From contig JACCWH010000153.1 of the NCBI GenBank assembly GCA_013697735.1, forward strand, positions 1 through 33,489: a DNA stretch of 33,489 nt, given 5' to 3'. The stretch's first letter is position 1; each line of letters opens with the position of its first letter. The DNA comes from Trueperaceae bacterium. GTDB taxonomy: Bacteria > Deinococcota > Deinococci > Deinococcales > Trueperaceae. A program made the translations under genes and the position numbers. This document shows, one piece after another, positions 1 to 6,855 of this stretch. The notes under the pieces are model-generated. The model was not told where the DNA came from. It saw only the letters and a list, made by a program, of their open reading frames with translations, and made no database searches.

Positions 1-1
1 C

Positions 2-784
2 GCCGCCACCGCGGCCGTCGCGGCCGCGCGCCTCGGCGGCGCCGTGCACCTCTGGGCCGTCCACGGCGACGACGACGACGGCGAAGCCTGCCGCGCCGAG
101 CTGGCCGCCGAAGGGGTCGACGTCGGCGGCATCCGCACCACGCTCGGCTCACGATCGTTCGTCTCGGCGGTGCTCGTAGCGCCCGACGGTGAACGCTTCA
201 TCTTCCCCTTTCGAGGCGATGCGCTCCTCGACGACCCCAGCGGACTCGACTGGTCGGCGCTGCCGGGGCTCGGCGCGCTGCTCACCGATGGCCGACACCC
301 TGCCATGGCGTCGTTCGCCCTCGACGCCGCGCGGCGCTCCGGCGTCCCCACGATCGGAGACTGGAGCGACGGGCGGCATTGGCACCTCGTCGATCTCGTC
401 GACCACCTGATCGTGTCGGAGGAGTGCGCGGCGGCGGTGCTCGGGCGAGACGATCCGGTCGCCGCACTCGCACGGTTGCGGGCGTTCCCCAGCCAGCTCG
501 TCGCGATCACCCTGGGCGCACGAGGCGTAGTCTGGGACGCAGGCGACGGACCATGGCGCCTCCGCGCTCCGCCGATCGACGCCGTCGACACGACCGGAGC
601 CGGTGACGCATTCCACGGCGCGTACGCCTGGGCGATCGCCGACGGCCGCGAGCCCGCGGCCGCAATGCGCCTCGCGACCGCCGCCGCAGCACTCATGTGC
701 CGCGGCCACGGCCGCGCCACGTTGCCCGACGTTCACGCGGCCGAGGAATTCGCCGCCCACTTGCCATCGGAGGAACGAGCGTGA
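2..784 (+). CDS. PfkB-family sugar kinase, YihV-like (5' end outside window)
   Basis: This is a ribokinase/PfkB-family kinase that should transfer phosphate from ATP to a sugar hydroxyl in the cytoplasm. The reading frame is open from base 2. The residues before the GTG at 44 (AAARLGG) are a normal internal part of the family fold, so the true start lies upstream of the window. The C-terminal PfkB signature DTTGAGDAFHGA is clear, with the catalytic Asp at codon 605-607. The FHGA ending, the GERFIFPF strand, the TDGRHPA segment and the GDWSDGRHW segment recall E. coli YihV (6-deoxy-6-sulfofructose kinase) as I remember it. That resemblance is from memory, not from an alignment. The stop codon overlaps the GTG of the aldolase gene (GTGA), so the two are translationally coupled and probably act in sequence: phosphorylation, then cleavage. 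The substrate is not proven; a tagatose-, fructose- or sulfosugar-type ketose is most likely. Confidence 0.88.
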   Translation, partial: AATAAVAAARLGGAVHLWAVHGDDDDGEACRAELAAEGVDVGGIRTTLGSRSFVSAVLVAPDGERFIFPFRGDALLDDPSGLDWSALPGLGALLTDGRHPAMASFALDAARRSGVPTIGDWSDGRHWHLVDLVDHLIVSEECAAAVLGRDDPVAALARLRAFPSQLVAITLGARGVVWDAGDGPWRLRAPPIDAVDTTGAGDAFHGAYAWAIADGREPAAAMRLATAAAALMCRGHGRATLPDVHAAEEFAAHLPSEERA

Positions 785-1875
785 CCACCACATCCGACAC
801 CACCGCGCGAAGCACGGCCACGCTCCCGGCGGGCACGCTTCGGGGCCTCATGACCCTCGCCGACGCCACCGGCCGCTTCGCCATGATCGCCGTCGATCAG
901 CGACCACCGATCTTCCAAGCGATCGCACGCCACGGTGGGCGACGCCCCGAAGACGTCACATACGATGAGATCTCGCTCGTGAAGGGAGTGCTCGTCGAGG
1001 TATTGGCGCCCCACGCGACCGCCGTGCTCTGCGACCCGGTCTGGACCCACCCACACCACGCCACCGCCGTTCCGGGGCGAGTCGGCCTCCTATCGACGCT
1101 GGAAGACCACGAATTTGCGCTCGTCGATGGCGAACGCCGCTCGCAGGCGATCGCCGATTGGACCGTGTCGAAGATCAAGCGCAGCGGCGCCCAGGGGGTC
1201 AAGGTGCTCGCCTGGGACCGCCGCGACGCGAGCGAAGCGACGCGAGCGCACCAGGACGCCTTCATCGCCGATGCGGGCCGTGCGTGTCGGGAACACGAGC
1301 TCCCCTTCGTGCTGGAGCTCCTCGTCTATCCCTTCCCGGGTGAGGACGCCACGTCCGCCGCGTACGCCCGTGCGAAACCCGAGCGCGTGCTCGAGTCGGT
1401 TCGGCACTACGCCGAGGAGCGCTTCGGCGTCGACCTGCTCAAGCTCGAGTTCCCGGCCGATCTCAAGTACACGCGTGAGTTCGCCTCCGGCGCCTTCGAC
1501 GGCGTGGCACGCGAGCACGTCTACGACCTCGGTGAGGTCGAAGCACACCTCGCGCACCTCGATAGCGTCGCGAGCGTTCCCTGGGTGATCCTTTCCGCCG
1601 GCGTCGGCCCACGCGAGTTCGCCCTCAACGTCGAACTCGGCTGTGCGGCCGGGGCCAGCGGGTTCCTCGCCGGGCGCGCCGTCTGGTGGGACGCCCTCGA
1701 CGCCTACCCCGACGTCGACGCCATGCGCGAGCGGCTCGCGCGCCTCAGCGTCCCGTACCTCCAGTCCCTCACGGCGAGCGTGGCTCGCGGTACGCCCTGG
1801 ACGGAGCACCGACGTTTCGGCGGCGCTGTGGGCATCGCGGGCGCATCGTCGACATGGTTCGAGACGTACCGATGA
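781..1875 (+). CDS. Class I sugar-phosphate aldolase, LacD/YihT family
   Basis: This 364-residue TIM-barrel aldolase belongs to the class I (Schiff base) tagatose-1,6-bisphosphate aldolase group. It should split a phosphorylated ketose into dihydroxyacetone phosphate and a three-carbon aldehyde. Seen here are the N-terminal AVDQR motif, a DLLKLEF segment whose Lys221 is the likely Schiff-base lysine, and a C-terminal block with PWVILSAGV followed by GASGFLAGRAVW. This block matches what I recall of YihT (6-deoxy-6-sulfofructose-1-phosphate aldolase) better than LacD, which has a longer spacer before GRATW. The GTG at 781 is chosen because it overlaps the kinase stop and gives a normal N-terminus; the in-frame extension to 697 would lie inside the kinase gene and is Arg-rich. 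The gene is followed by a 4-base overlap with the first oxidoreductase. The family call is firm. The substrate, which could also be tagatose or another ketose phosphate, is inference. Confidence 0.88.
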   Translation: MTTTSDTTARSTATLPAGTLRGLMTLADATGRFAMIAVDQRPPIFQAIARHGGRRPEDVTYDEISLVKGVLVEVLAPHATAVLCDPVWTHPHHATAVPGRVGLLSTLEDHEFALVDGERRSQAIADWTVSKIKRSGAQGVKVLAWDRRDASEATRAHQDAFIADAGRACREHELPFVLELLVYPFPGEDATSAAYARAKPERVLESVRHYAEERFGVDLLKLEFPADLKYTREFASGAFDGVAREHVYDLGEVEAHLAHLDSVASVPWVILSAGVGPREFALNVELGCAAGASGFLAGRAVWWDALDAYPDVDAMRERLARLSVPYLQSLTASVARGTPWTEHRRFGGAVGIAGASSTWFETYR

Positions 1876-2918
1876 CGCCGGGTGCCACCATGGGCGTGGT
1901 GGTCGTCGGTGCCGGCGACATGGGAGCGCGCCACGCGACACACTGGCAGGCCGTCGGCGCATGCGTGGTGGCGGTCGTCGACCGCGACGTCGAGCGTGCG
2001 AGCGCCATCGCCGGTCCGCTGGGGGCGGCCCATGGTGGCGACCTCGGACCCTACCTGCGCCACGAAGGGGTGCACGTGGTGTCGGTGTGTACGCCCACCC
2101 ACCTGCACGCCCCCTTCACGATCGCCGCGCTCGAGGCGGGAAAGCACGTGCTCTGCGAGAAACCGGCGGCGCTCACGCTCGCCGACGCGCACGCGATGCG
2201 GGCCGCTGCGGTGGCGTCGGGATGCGAACTGCGCATCGGCTTCATGCGCCGCTTCGACCCCGCGTACGAACCGATGGGTACGTTCATCGGACGCATCGGC
2301 CGACCCGTGCTCGCCCAGGTCACCATCACCGCCGGCGTCCGCCCCAAGCGGCTCATGCACGACGCCCTGGCGAACGGCGGCCCGATCATCGACATGTGCT
2401 GCCACGTGTTCACGCAGTGGCGGACCCTGTTCGACGGCCGACCCGAGCTCGTGAGCGCGCGTGGGTATACCTTCTCCGACAACAAGCCGGAGGTGGCCGC
2501 GATCGACCAGCGGGCCCTCGATAGCGCGCTCGTCACGATCGAGTACGCCGACGGCTCGGTCGGGCAGATCCAGGTCTCGTGGGGGCTCCCGGCGGGGATC
2601 GAGGCCGTCGAACGCCACTCCTACGTCGGTCCCGACGGACACGTGGTCGTCGATTGGCCCAAGCGTGTGACGCTCCGCGACGCGAGCGGCGTCACGCGCT
2701 GGTCGTCGAGCGGCGTCGACCCGTGGCGCGAGGAGATCGCGTGGTTCCACCGCGAGCTCCGCGATGGAGCCGAGCGCCGCGTCGCCACCATCGACGACGG
2801 CGTGGAGGCGCTGCTGACCTCCCTCGCCGTGTTGCGATCCGTCCGCGAGCGTCGCGGCGTGACCCTCGACGAGATCCTCCGCGAGGATGCCCGCGAGGTC
2901 GAGGCGACGATCCGATGA
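1872..2918 (+). CDS. Gfo/Idh/MocA-family NAD(P)-dependent oxidoreductase (1)
   Basis: This 348-residue protein has the two-domain Gfo/Idh/MocA fold: an N-terminal Rossmann domain with GAGDMG at residues 13-18, then an alpha/beta domain. The family motif EKP has its catalytic Lys at 97. The C-terminal domain carries the usual Asp174-x3-His178 pair in the GGPIID...H motif, as in inositol 2-dehydrogenase (IolG). It should oxidise or reduce a hydroxyl of a sugar or cyclitol using NAD(P). The ATG at 1872 overlaps the aldolase stop (ATGA); a second ATG at 1890 (Met7) would also leave the nucleotide-binding strand intact. It lies third in an operon with a sugar kinase, an aldolase and a second family member, so it probably prepares or interconverts the sugar feeding the kinase. 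The exact substrate cannot be read from sequence. Some members of this superfamily are NAD-dependent glycosidases (GH109, GH179, GH188), which remains possible. Confidence 0.87.
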   Translation: MTPGATMGVVVVGAGDMGARHATHWQAVGACVVAVVDRDVERASAIAGPLGAAHGGDLGPYLRHEGVHVVSVCTPTHLHAPFTIAALEAGKHVLCEKPAALTLADAHAMRAAAVASGCELRIGFMRRFDPAYEPMGTFIGRIGRPVLAQVTITAGVRPKRLMHDALANGGPIIDMCCHVFTQWRTLFDGRPELVSARGYTFSDNKPEVAAIDQRALDSALVTIEYADGSVGQIQVSWGLPAGIEAVERHSYVGPDGHVVVDWPKRVTLRDASGVTRWSSSGVDPWREEIAWFHRELRDGAERRVATIDDGVEALLTSLAVLRSVRERRGVTLDEILREDAREVEATIR

Positions 2919-3994
2919 TGAGCGTCCCCTCCGACGCCGTCGCCCTGTTGCGCGACCGTCTCGAGCGGATTGCCGCCTGGCGCAGTACCCGGGGCGTCGA
3001 CGCGGTCGTGCTGCGTCGCGCCGAGAACCTCGCCTGGATCACCGGCGGCGGCGATCTCCGCGTCTCTCGCGAAGGTGACGCCGTCGCCGATGCGGTCGTC
3101 ACGGACGCTGGGCTGACGCTGATCACGAACCGCATCGAAGCCGCGCGACTCGAACGTGAGATCGCACCCCCCGGGACGCGCTTCGAGGTGGTCCCGTGGC
3201 ACGAGCCGGGCGCGCGTGCAAAGGCGCTCGCCCGCCTCACCGTCGATCTCCGCACCGCGAACGACGGCGAGTACGATCTCGCCGAGCTCCGCCTCCCCCT
3301 GACGTCGCTCGAGCGTGAGCGCTTCGAGTACGTCGGTGGCCTCGCCGCTCGCGCACTCACCGACGCCGCGAGTGCGCTGCGCCCCGACATGCGTGAGTAC
3401 GACGTCGCCGCGGAGGTCCACCTCAGTGCGCGCCGCGCCGGACTCGAGCTCCCGGTCGTGCTCGTCGCCGGCGCCGAGCGGTTCGCGCGCTATCGCCATC
3501 CGGTGGTGAGTGACGCCGCGTTCGGCGCCTATGGGCTGATCGTCGTGTGCGCGCAGCGCTTCGGACTGATCGCGTCGCTGACGCGGACCGTCGCGTTCGG
3601 TAGCGTCCCGGACGAACTCGCCGAGCGCCTCGAGCGTGTGCTTCGGGTCGAGGCTGCGATGCTCGACGCCACGAGGCCCGGGGTCGCGACGAACGAAGTC
3701 CTGAGAGCCGCCCGCGACGCCTACGCCGAGGTCGGCGAACCGGACGCCTGGCTCGACCACCACCAGGGCGGCCCGGCCGGGTACACCCCACGCGAATGGC
3801 TGGCGACCCCGAGCGAGACTCGCCCGCTACTCGCCGGCACACCCGTCGCCTGGAACCCCTCCCTGCCACTCGCCAAGTCCGAGGACACGTTCATGGTGGA
3901 GCGCGACGCGCCGCCACGGAACCTGACCTGGGACGATCGCTGGCCGTCGGTGACCGTCGCCGGCCGCAAGCGCGCCAGCGTGCGCGTGCTGTGA
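2915..3994 (+). CDS. M24 (pita-bread fold) family protein, metal ligands mostly lost
   Basis: This 359-residue protein resembles creatinase/aminopeptidase P (M24): a creatinase-type N-terminal domain (about 1-130) and a pita-bread C-terminal domain (about 135-359). In active M24 metallopeptidases two Asp, one His and two Glu hold two metal ions. By position, V210 and S221 stand where the two Asp should be (TRT still follows at 223-225), and N314 replaces the first Glu. Only the His in HHQGGPAGY (282-283) and a Glu at 323 remain. It may be a metal-independent hydrolase, as creatinase is, or a non-catalytic protein. The start overlaps the preceding stop (ATGA at 2915); Met at 2918 is equally possible. 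It sits between two sugar oxidoreductases in a coupled operon, which argues for a small-molecule role rather than peptide turnover. The ligand assignment is by eye and could shift by a residue. Confidence 0.78.
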   Translation: MMSVPSDAVALLRDRLERIAAWRSTRGVDAVVLRRAENLAWITGGGDLRVSREGDAVADAVVTDAGLTLITNRIEAARLEREIAPPGTRFEVVPWHEPGARAKALARLTVDLRTANDGEYDLAELRLPLTSLERERFEYVGGLAARALTDAASALRPDMREYDVAAEVHLSARRAGLELPVVLVAGAERFARYRHPVVSDAAFGAYGLIVVCAQRFGLIASLTRTVAFGSVPDELAERLERVLRVEAAMLDATRPGVATNEVLRAARDAYAEVGEPDAWLDHHQGGPAGYTPREWLATPSETRPLLAGTPVAWNPSLPLAKSEDTFMVERDAPPRNLTWDDRWPSVTVAGRKRASVRVL

Positions 3995-5055
3995 GCGTCG
4001 ACGCGCCCCTGCGTGTCGCTCTCGTCGGTGCCGGCCGCTGGGCGGCCGTCCACCGCGACGCGCTACCGCGAGCGGGCGCCGAACTCGTGGGCGTCGCCAC
4101 GAGGAGCGAGGCTTCCGCGGACCGCGTGCGCGAGACGTGGGGGGTGCCTGCGACCACGCGGCTCGCCGAGCTGCTGGCGCTCGGCGCCGACGCCGTCATC
4201 GTCGCGAGCCCCAACGATCTCCATGCCGAGCACGCGATCGCAGCGCTCGACGCCGGCCTGCACGTGCTCGTCGAGAAGCCGATGGCGATCACGGCCGCGG
4301 ACGCGCGCGCCGTTCGCGACGCTGCCCGAGCGCGTCCTGAGCTCGTGGTCGCCGTCGGTCACGAGATGCGGACCTTCACCCTCTTCGAGCGCGTCCACGC
4401 GCTCCTCGGCGCGGGGCGCATCGGCGACCCGATCCACCTAGCGCTCGCGCTCTGGCGGCGGCCCTACCGTGCCGGCGCTGGTGGCTGGAAGTCCGACGTG
4501 CGCCGCCTCGGGTCGACGATCCTCGAGGAGCCGGTCCACTATCTCGACCTCGCTCGGTGGTACCTCGGTGATCCGGCCGGGGTCCGGGCCTGGGCGACCT
4601 CGCGCCCGGGTGAGGAGGGGGCGTGGCAGAACCTCGACGTCCGACTCGACGTCGAACGACCGGGCGCCCGCAGCGCACACGCCCTCGTCACGCGGAGCAT
4701 CGCGGCGTACGGCCACGCGGTCGACCTCAAGCTCGTCGGCACCACGGGCGCACTCCACGCGTGGTGGCGCGGCGCCATGGATCTCGATCCCGATCCCGAC
4801 GTCGGACTCGTGCTGCACGGCGGCGGCGCTACCGAGGTGCTCGAGCAGACGCGCGAGACCGGCCACGCCCACGATGTATGGCGGCAGACGAACGCCTTCG
4901 TACGGGCGATCCGAGACGGGACCGCGCCCGCCGCCGGCGCCGACGACGGCCTGGCCGCCGTGGAGCTCTGCCTCGCCGTGGAGCGGTCGCTCGCCACGGG
5001 TGATCGGGTTGCCCTGGCGTCCACGCCCGACCCGGCCCGGACGGGCGGTCGCTAG
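3991..5055 (+). CDS. Gfo/Idh/MocA-family oxidoreductase (2)
   Basis: This second family member has 354 residues and a GTG start that overlaps the M24 stop (GTGA). The Rossmann motif GAGRWA is at residues 13-18 and EKP is present with Lys96. The C-terminal active-site helix reads ILEEPVHYLDL: His183 is kept, but the residue four positions before it is Glu179 rather than the Asp found in the first copy. The two copies are clearly divergent and so probably act on different substrates or different carbons. It is the last gene of the operon and ends with a TAG that lies in one arm of a hairpin (5050-5071). The likely role is redox chemistry on a sugar, cyclitol or sugar acid in the same pathway. 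An NAD-dependent glycosidase role is possible, because several glycosidase families arose within this fold. Family is sure, substrate unknown. Confidence 0.85.
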   Translation: MSVDAPLRVALVGAGRWAAVHRDALPRAGAELVGVATRSEASADRVRETWGVPATTRLAELLALGADAVIVASPNDLHAEHAIAALDAGLHVLVEKPMAITAADARAVRDAARARPELVVAVGHEMRTFTLFERVHALLGAGRIGDPIHLALALWRRPYRAGAGGWKSDVRRLGSTILEEPVHYLDLARWYLGDPAGVRAWATSRPGEEGAWQNLDVRLDVERPGARSAHALVTRSIAAYGHAVDLKLVGTTGALHAWWRGAMDLDPDPDVGLVLHGGGATEVLEQTRETGHAHDVWRQTNAFVRAIRDGTAPAAGADDGLAAVELCLAVERSLATGDRVALASTPDPARTGGR

Positions 5056-5071
5056 CTGGGCGACGCTAGCG
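5050..5071. terminator. Bidirectional hairpin containing both stop codons
   Basis: A perfect 7-bp inverted repeat, CGCTAGC (5050-5056) and GCTAGCG (5065-5071), has an 8-base loop. It fills the 10-base gap between two convergent genes. The TAG stop of the plus-strand oxidoreductase lies in the left arm and the TAG stop of the minus-strand dehydrogenase lies in the right arm. There is no T-tract, so function as a terminator is inferred from position and symmetry. Confidence 0.5.
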
Positions 5072-6019
5072 GGGCGCCTCCGTCCGCGCCCGCTCCCCCC
5101 GGAGCACGCGCAAGACCTCGTCGACCGCGTGGTGCGAGGCGCGTGTGTTCGAGTCGATCGTGACGCCGGCGACGTGAGGCGTGAGGATGAGGTTCGGGCA
5201 CCCCGCCAGGGCGTCGTCTCGCCCGGGGGGTTCGGTCGCCCGCACGTCGAGGACCGCGCCGCCGATCGTCCCGGCGCGGAGCGCGCGAGCCAGGGCGGCC
5301 TCGTCGACGAGACCGCCTCGGGCGGTGTTCACCAGCAGCGCCGTCGGTCTCATCCGCTCGAGCGCCTCCGCACCCACCAGGTGGCGCGTGGCGGCCACCA
5401 GGGGAGCGTGCAGCGACACGACGTCCGACCCTGCCAGGAGCGTGTCGAGATCGACGAGCTCCACGTCGTACTCCTGGACGGCAGCGCTGGCGTCGTGCAC
5501 CGCGGGGTCGGAGGCGAGGACACGCATGCCGAAGGCGCGGGCGCGCCGCGCCAGCCGCGCGCCGATGTCGCCGAGCCCGACGATGCCCAGGGTGCGACCG
5601 TGGAGCTCGCGGCCCATGAACGCCTGCCGATCCCAGCCGCCGGCGTGGACGTGCTCACTCGCCGCGGCGAAGCGCCGAGCGTGGGCGAGCATCGCGCCCA
5701 TCACGTACTCCGCGACGCTCACGGCGTTCGTACCGGGCGCCCACGACACCACCACGCCCCGCTCGCGCAGCGCGGCGACGTCGATGGTGTCGAGCCCGAC
5801 GCCGACGCGGCCGACGACGCGCAGGTGCGGCGCGGCCTCGATCGCGTCGCGATCCACCAGCGTCTGGTTCCTGACGAGCCACCCGCCGGCATCCGCGAGG
5901 GCCGCGAACAGTTCCGCTCGATCGGCGTGCAATGCGGGGTGCCCCACGACCCGATGAACGGCGCGTAGCCGCGCCTCGGCGGCCGAGTCGATCCACTCCG
6001 AGACGACCACGGTGGCCAT
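5066..6019 (-). CDS. D-isomer-specific 2-hydroxyacid dehydrogenase
   Basis: This 317-residue cytoplasmic NAD-dependent dehydrogenase belongs to the phosphoglycerate/glyoxylate-hydroxypyruvate reductase superfamily. The Rossmann motif GLGDIG is at 148-153 with Asp171 ending the second strand, typical of NAD preference. The catalytic triad is complete: Arg234 in NTARGG, Glu263 in TEPP, His282 in TPHVAG. There is no C-terminal ACT domain, so it is the short form. The ATG at 6019 is preceded by GAGGAGGA at good spacing; the longer frame to 6361 is not supported. It points towards the sugar operon and ends 10 bases from it. It could reduce or oxidise a three-carbon hydroxyacid released by that pathway. 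SerA, hydroxypyruvate reductase and sulfolactate dehydrogenase (SlcC) all fall in this superfamily, and the sequence alone does not separate them. Confidence 0.87.
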   Translation of the reverse strand: MATVVVSEWIDSAAEARLRAVHRVVGHPALHADRAELFAALADAGGWLVRNQTLVDRDAIEAAPHLRVVGRVGVGLDTIDVAALRERGVVVSWAPGTNAVSVAEYVMGAMLAHARRFAAASEHVHAGGWDRQAFMGRELHGRTLGIVGLGDIGARLARRARAFGMRVLASDPAVHDASAAVQEYDVELVDLDTLLAGSDVVSLHAPLVAATRHLVGAEALERMRPTALLVNTARGGLVDEAALARALRAGTIGGAVLDVRATEPPGRDDALAGCPNLILTPHVAGVTIDSNTRASHHAVDEVLRVLRGERARTEAPR

Positions 6020-6051
6020 GCGTTCCTCCTCGTTCAGGATGCTCCGACTCG

Positions 6052-6057
6052 ATGCTA
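6052..6057 (-). promoter_or_regulatory. Possible -10 box for the hydroxyacid dehydrogenase
   Basis: TAGCAT on the minus strand lies about 33 bases before the ATG at 6019 and fits the TANNNT form used elsewhere in the window. I see no -35 TTG at the right distance. A ribosome binding site follows, so this would be a leadered mRNA. Confidence 0.3.
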
Positions 6058-6106
6058 TCAGGAGTCCGCACGGGTCCGGCGCCCACTGGCAGCGACGGGT
6101 GCGAGG

Positions 6107-6135
6107 TTGAGGCTCGCGGGCGCGCGGCGTACGCT
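6107..6135 (+). promoter_or_regulatory. Promoter of the small membrane protein gene
   Basis: TTGAGG (6107-6112) and TACGCT (6130-6135) are separated by 17 bases, a standard sigma-70 spacing. The predicted transcript starts near 6142 and carries a leader of about 68 bases ending in GGGAGG (6195-6200) before the ATG at 6210. Confidence 0.5.
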
Positions 6136-6209
6136 GCGATCGTGCGCGGCGCTTCGCGGCCCGCATGTGCGGGGCCCCGGCCGCCCCGACCCTCGGGAGG
6201 TCCATCCAC

Positions 6210-6659
6210 ATGTACGTCGGTCTACTCCACCTCCACAACCTCACGCGCTGGCTCGTCTTGATCGCCGCGGTCGTCGCCGTGGGCGTCGCCATCCACGGTC
6301 TCGTCACGCGTCGACCGTGGACGCAGCTCGCCCGCAAGAGCGGCACGGCGTTCGTGATCACGCTCGACGTCCAGCTCGTGCTCGGCCTGCTGCTCTACGT
6401 GGTCAGCCCGATCGTCCGCAGCGGCTTCGCCGACATGGCCACCGCGATGGCCGACGGCGCCGTCCGCTTCTTCCTGGTCGAGCACCTGGTGCTGATGATC
6501 CTCGCGGTCGCCGCCGCCCACGTCGGGTCGGTCCTCGTGCGCCGAGCCCCGAGCGACCGTGCCAAGCATGCCCGCGCAGCGACGTGGTATTCGCTCGCGC
6601 TCGCTCTCGTGCTGCTGGCGATCCCGTGGTGGCGGCCGCTCTTCCCCGGCCTCGCCTGA
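6210..6659 (+). CDS. Small four-helix membrane protein with conserved-looking histidines
   Basis: This 149-residue protein has four predicted transmembrane segments, roughly at residues 12-32, 48-70, 84-105 and 120-140. Histidines sit at or near helix ends (H7, H9, H28, one in LVEH, one in AAAHVG), an arrangement that could bind heme b but proves nothing. The opening YVGLLHLHNLTRW resembles hypothetical membrane proteins I recall from several phyla; no function is known to me. The ATG at 6210 is chosen because GGGAGG lies 9 bases upstream; the frame to 6165 adds a non-hydrophobic stretch. It stands alone with its own promoter and is followed by a GC hairpin at 6691-6717. A heme-binding or small electron-transfer membrane protein is one guess; a plain structural protein is another. 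Confidence 0.72.
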   Translation: MYVGLLHLHNLTRWLVLIAAVVAVGVAIHGLVTRRPWTQLARKSGTAFVITLDVQLVLGLLLYVVSPIVRSGFADMATAMADGAVRFFLVEHLVLMILAVAAAHVGSVLVRRAPSDRAKHARAATWYSLALALVLLAIPWWRPLFPGLA

Positions 6660-6690
6660 TCGGGCACGTGGCGCGCGACGCCACAAGGGT

Positions 6691-6717
6691 GAACCCCGCG
6701 AGGGAGGCGCGGGGTTC
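6691..6717 (+). terminator. GC-rich hairpin after the membrane protein gene
   Basis: A perfect 10-bp stem, GAACCCCGCG (6691-6700) with CGCGGGGTTC (6708-6717), has a 7-base loop and lies 31 bases after the stop codon. No T-tract follows, so it may act as a weak or Rho-assisted terminator or a 3' stabiliser. The rest of the gap to 6843 shows no gene. Confidence 0.45.
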
Positions 6718-6843
6718 GGCTCGGAAGAGGGTGGGAGGCCTGGGAGGGGACCTCAAATATCCACGTCCACATGCTACGAATCGCGACTCACGAAACTCTG
6801 ACGCACGGACCGGGGCGCGACGCCCACCACGCGCCGTCGTCCG

Positions 6844-6849
6844 TATGAT
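6844..6849 (+). promoter_or_regulatory. -10 box of a leaderless promoter (exonuclease gene)
   Basis: TATGAT lies exactly 6 bases before the GTG at 6856. This places the transcription start at or next to the start codon. There is no ribosome binding site and no clear -35 TTG. Confidence 0.55.
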
Positions 6850-6855
6850 CGCCTC

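Noticed and set aside
697-780. Upstream extension of the aldolase gene to 697
   Set aside because: The extension is Arg-rich, lies inside the kinase gene, and the GTG at 781 gives the coupled overlap seen at the other operon junctions.
6691-6717. Intrinsic terminator with full confidence
   Set aside because: The stem is perfect but no T-run follows, so only a moderate terminator call is made.
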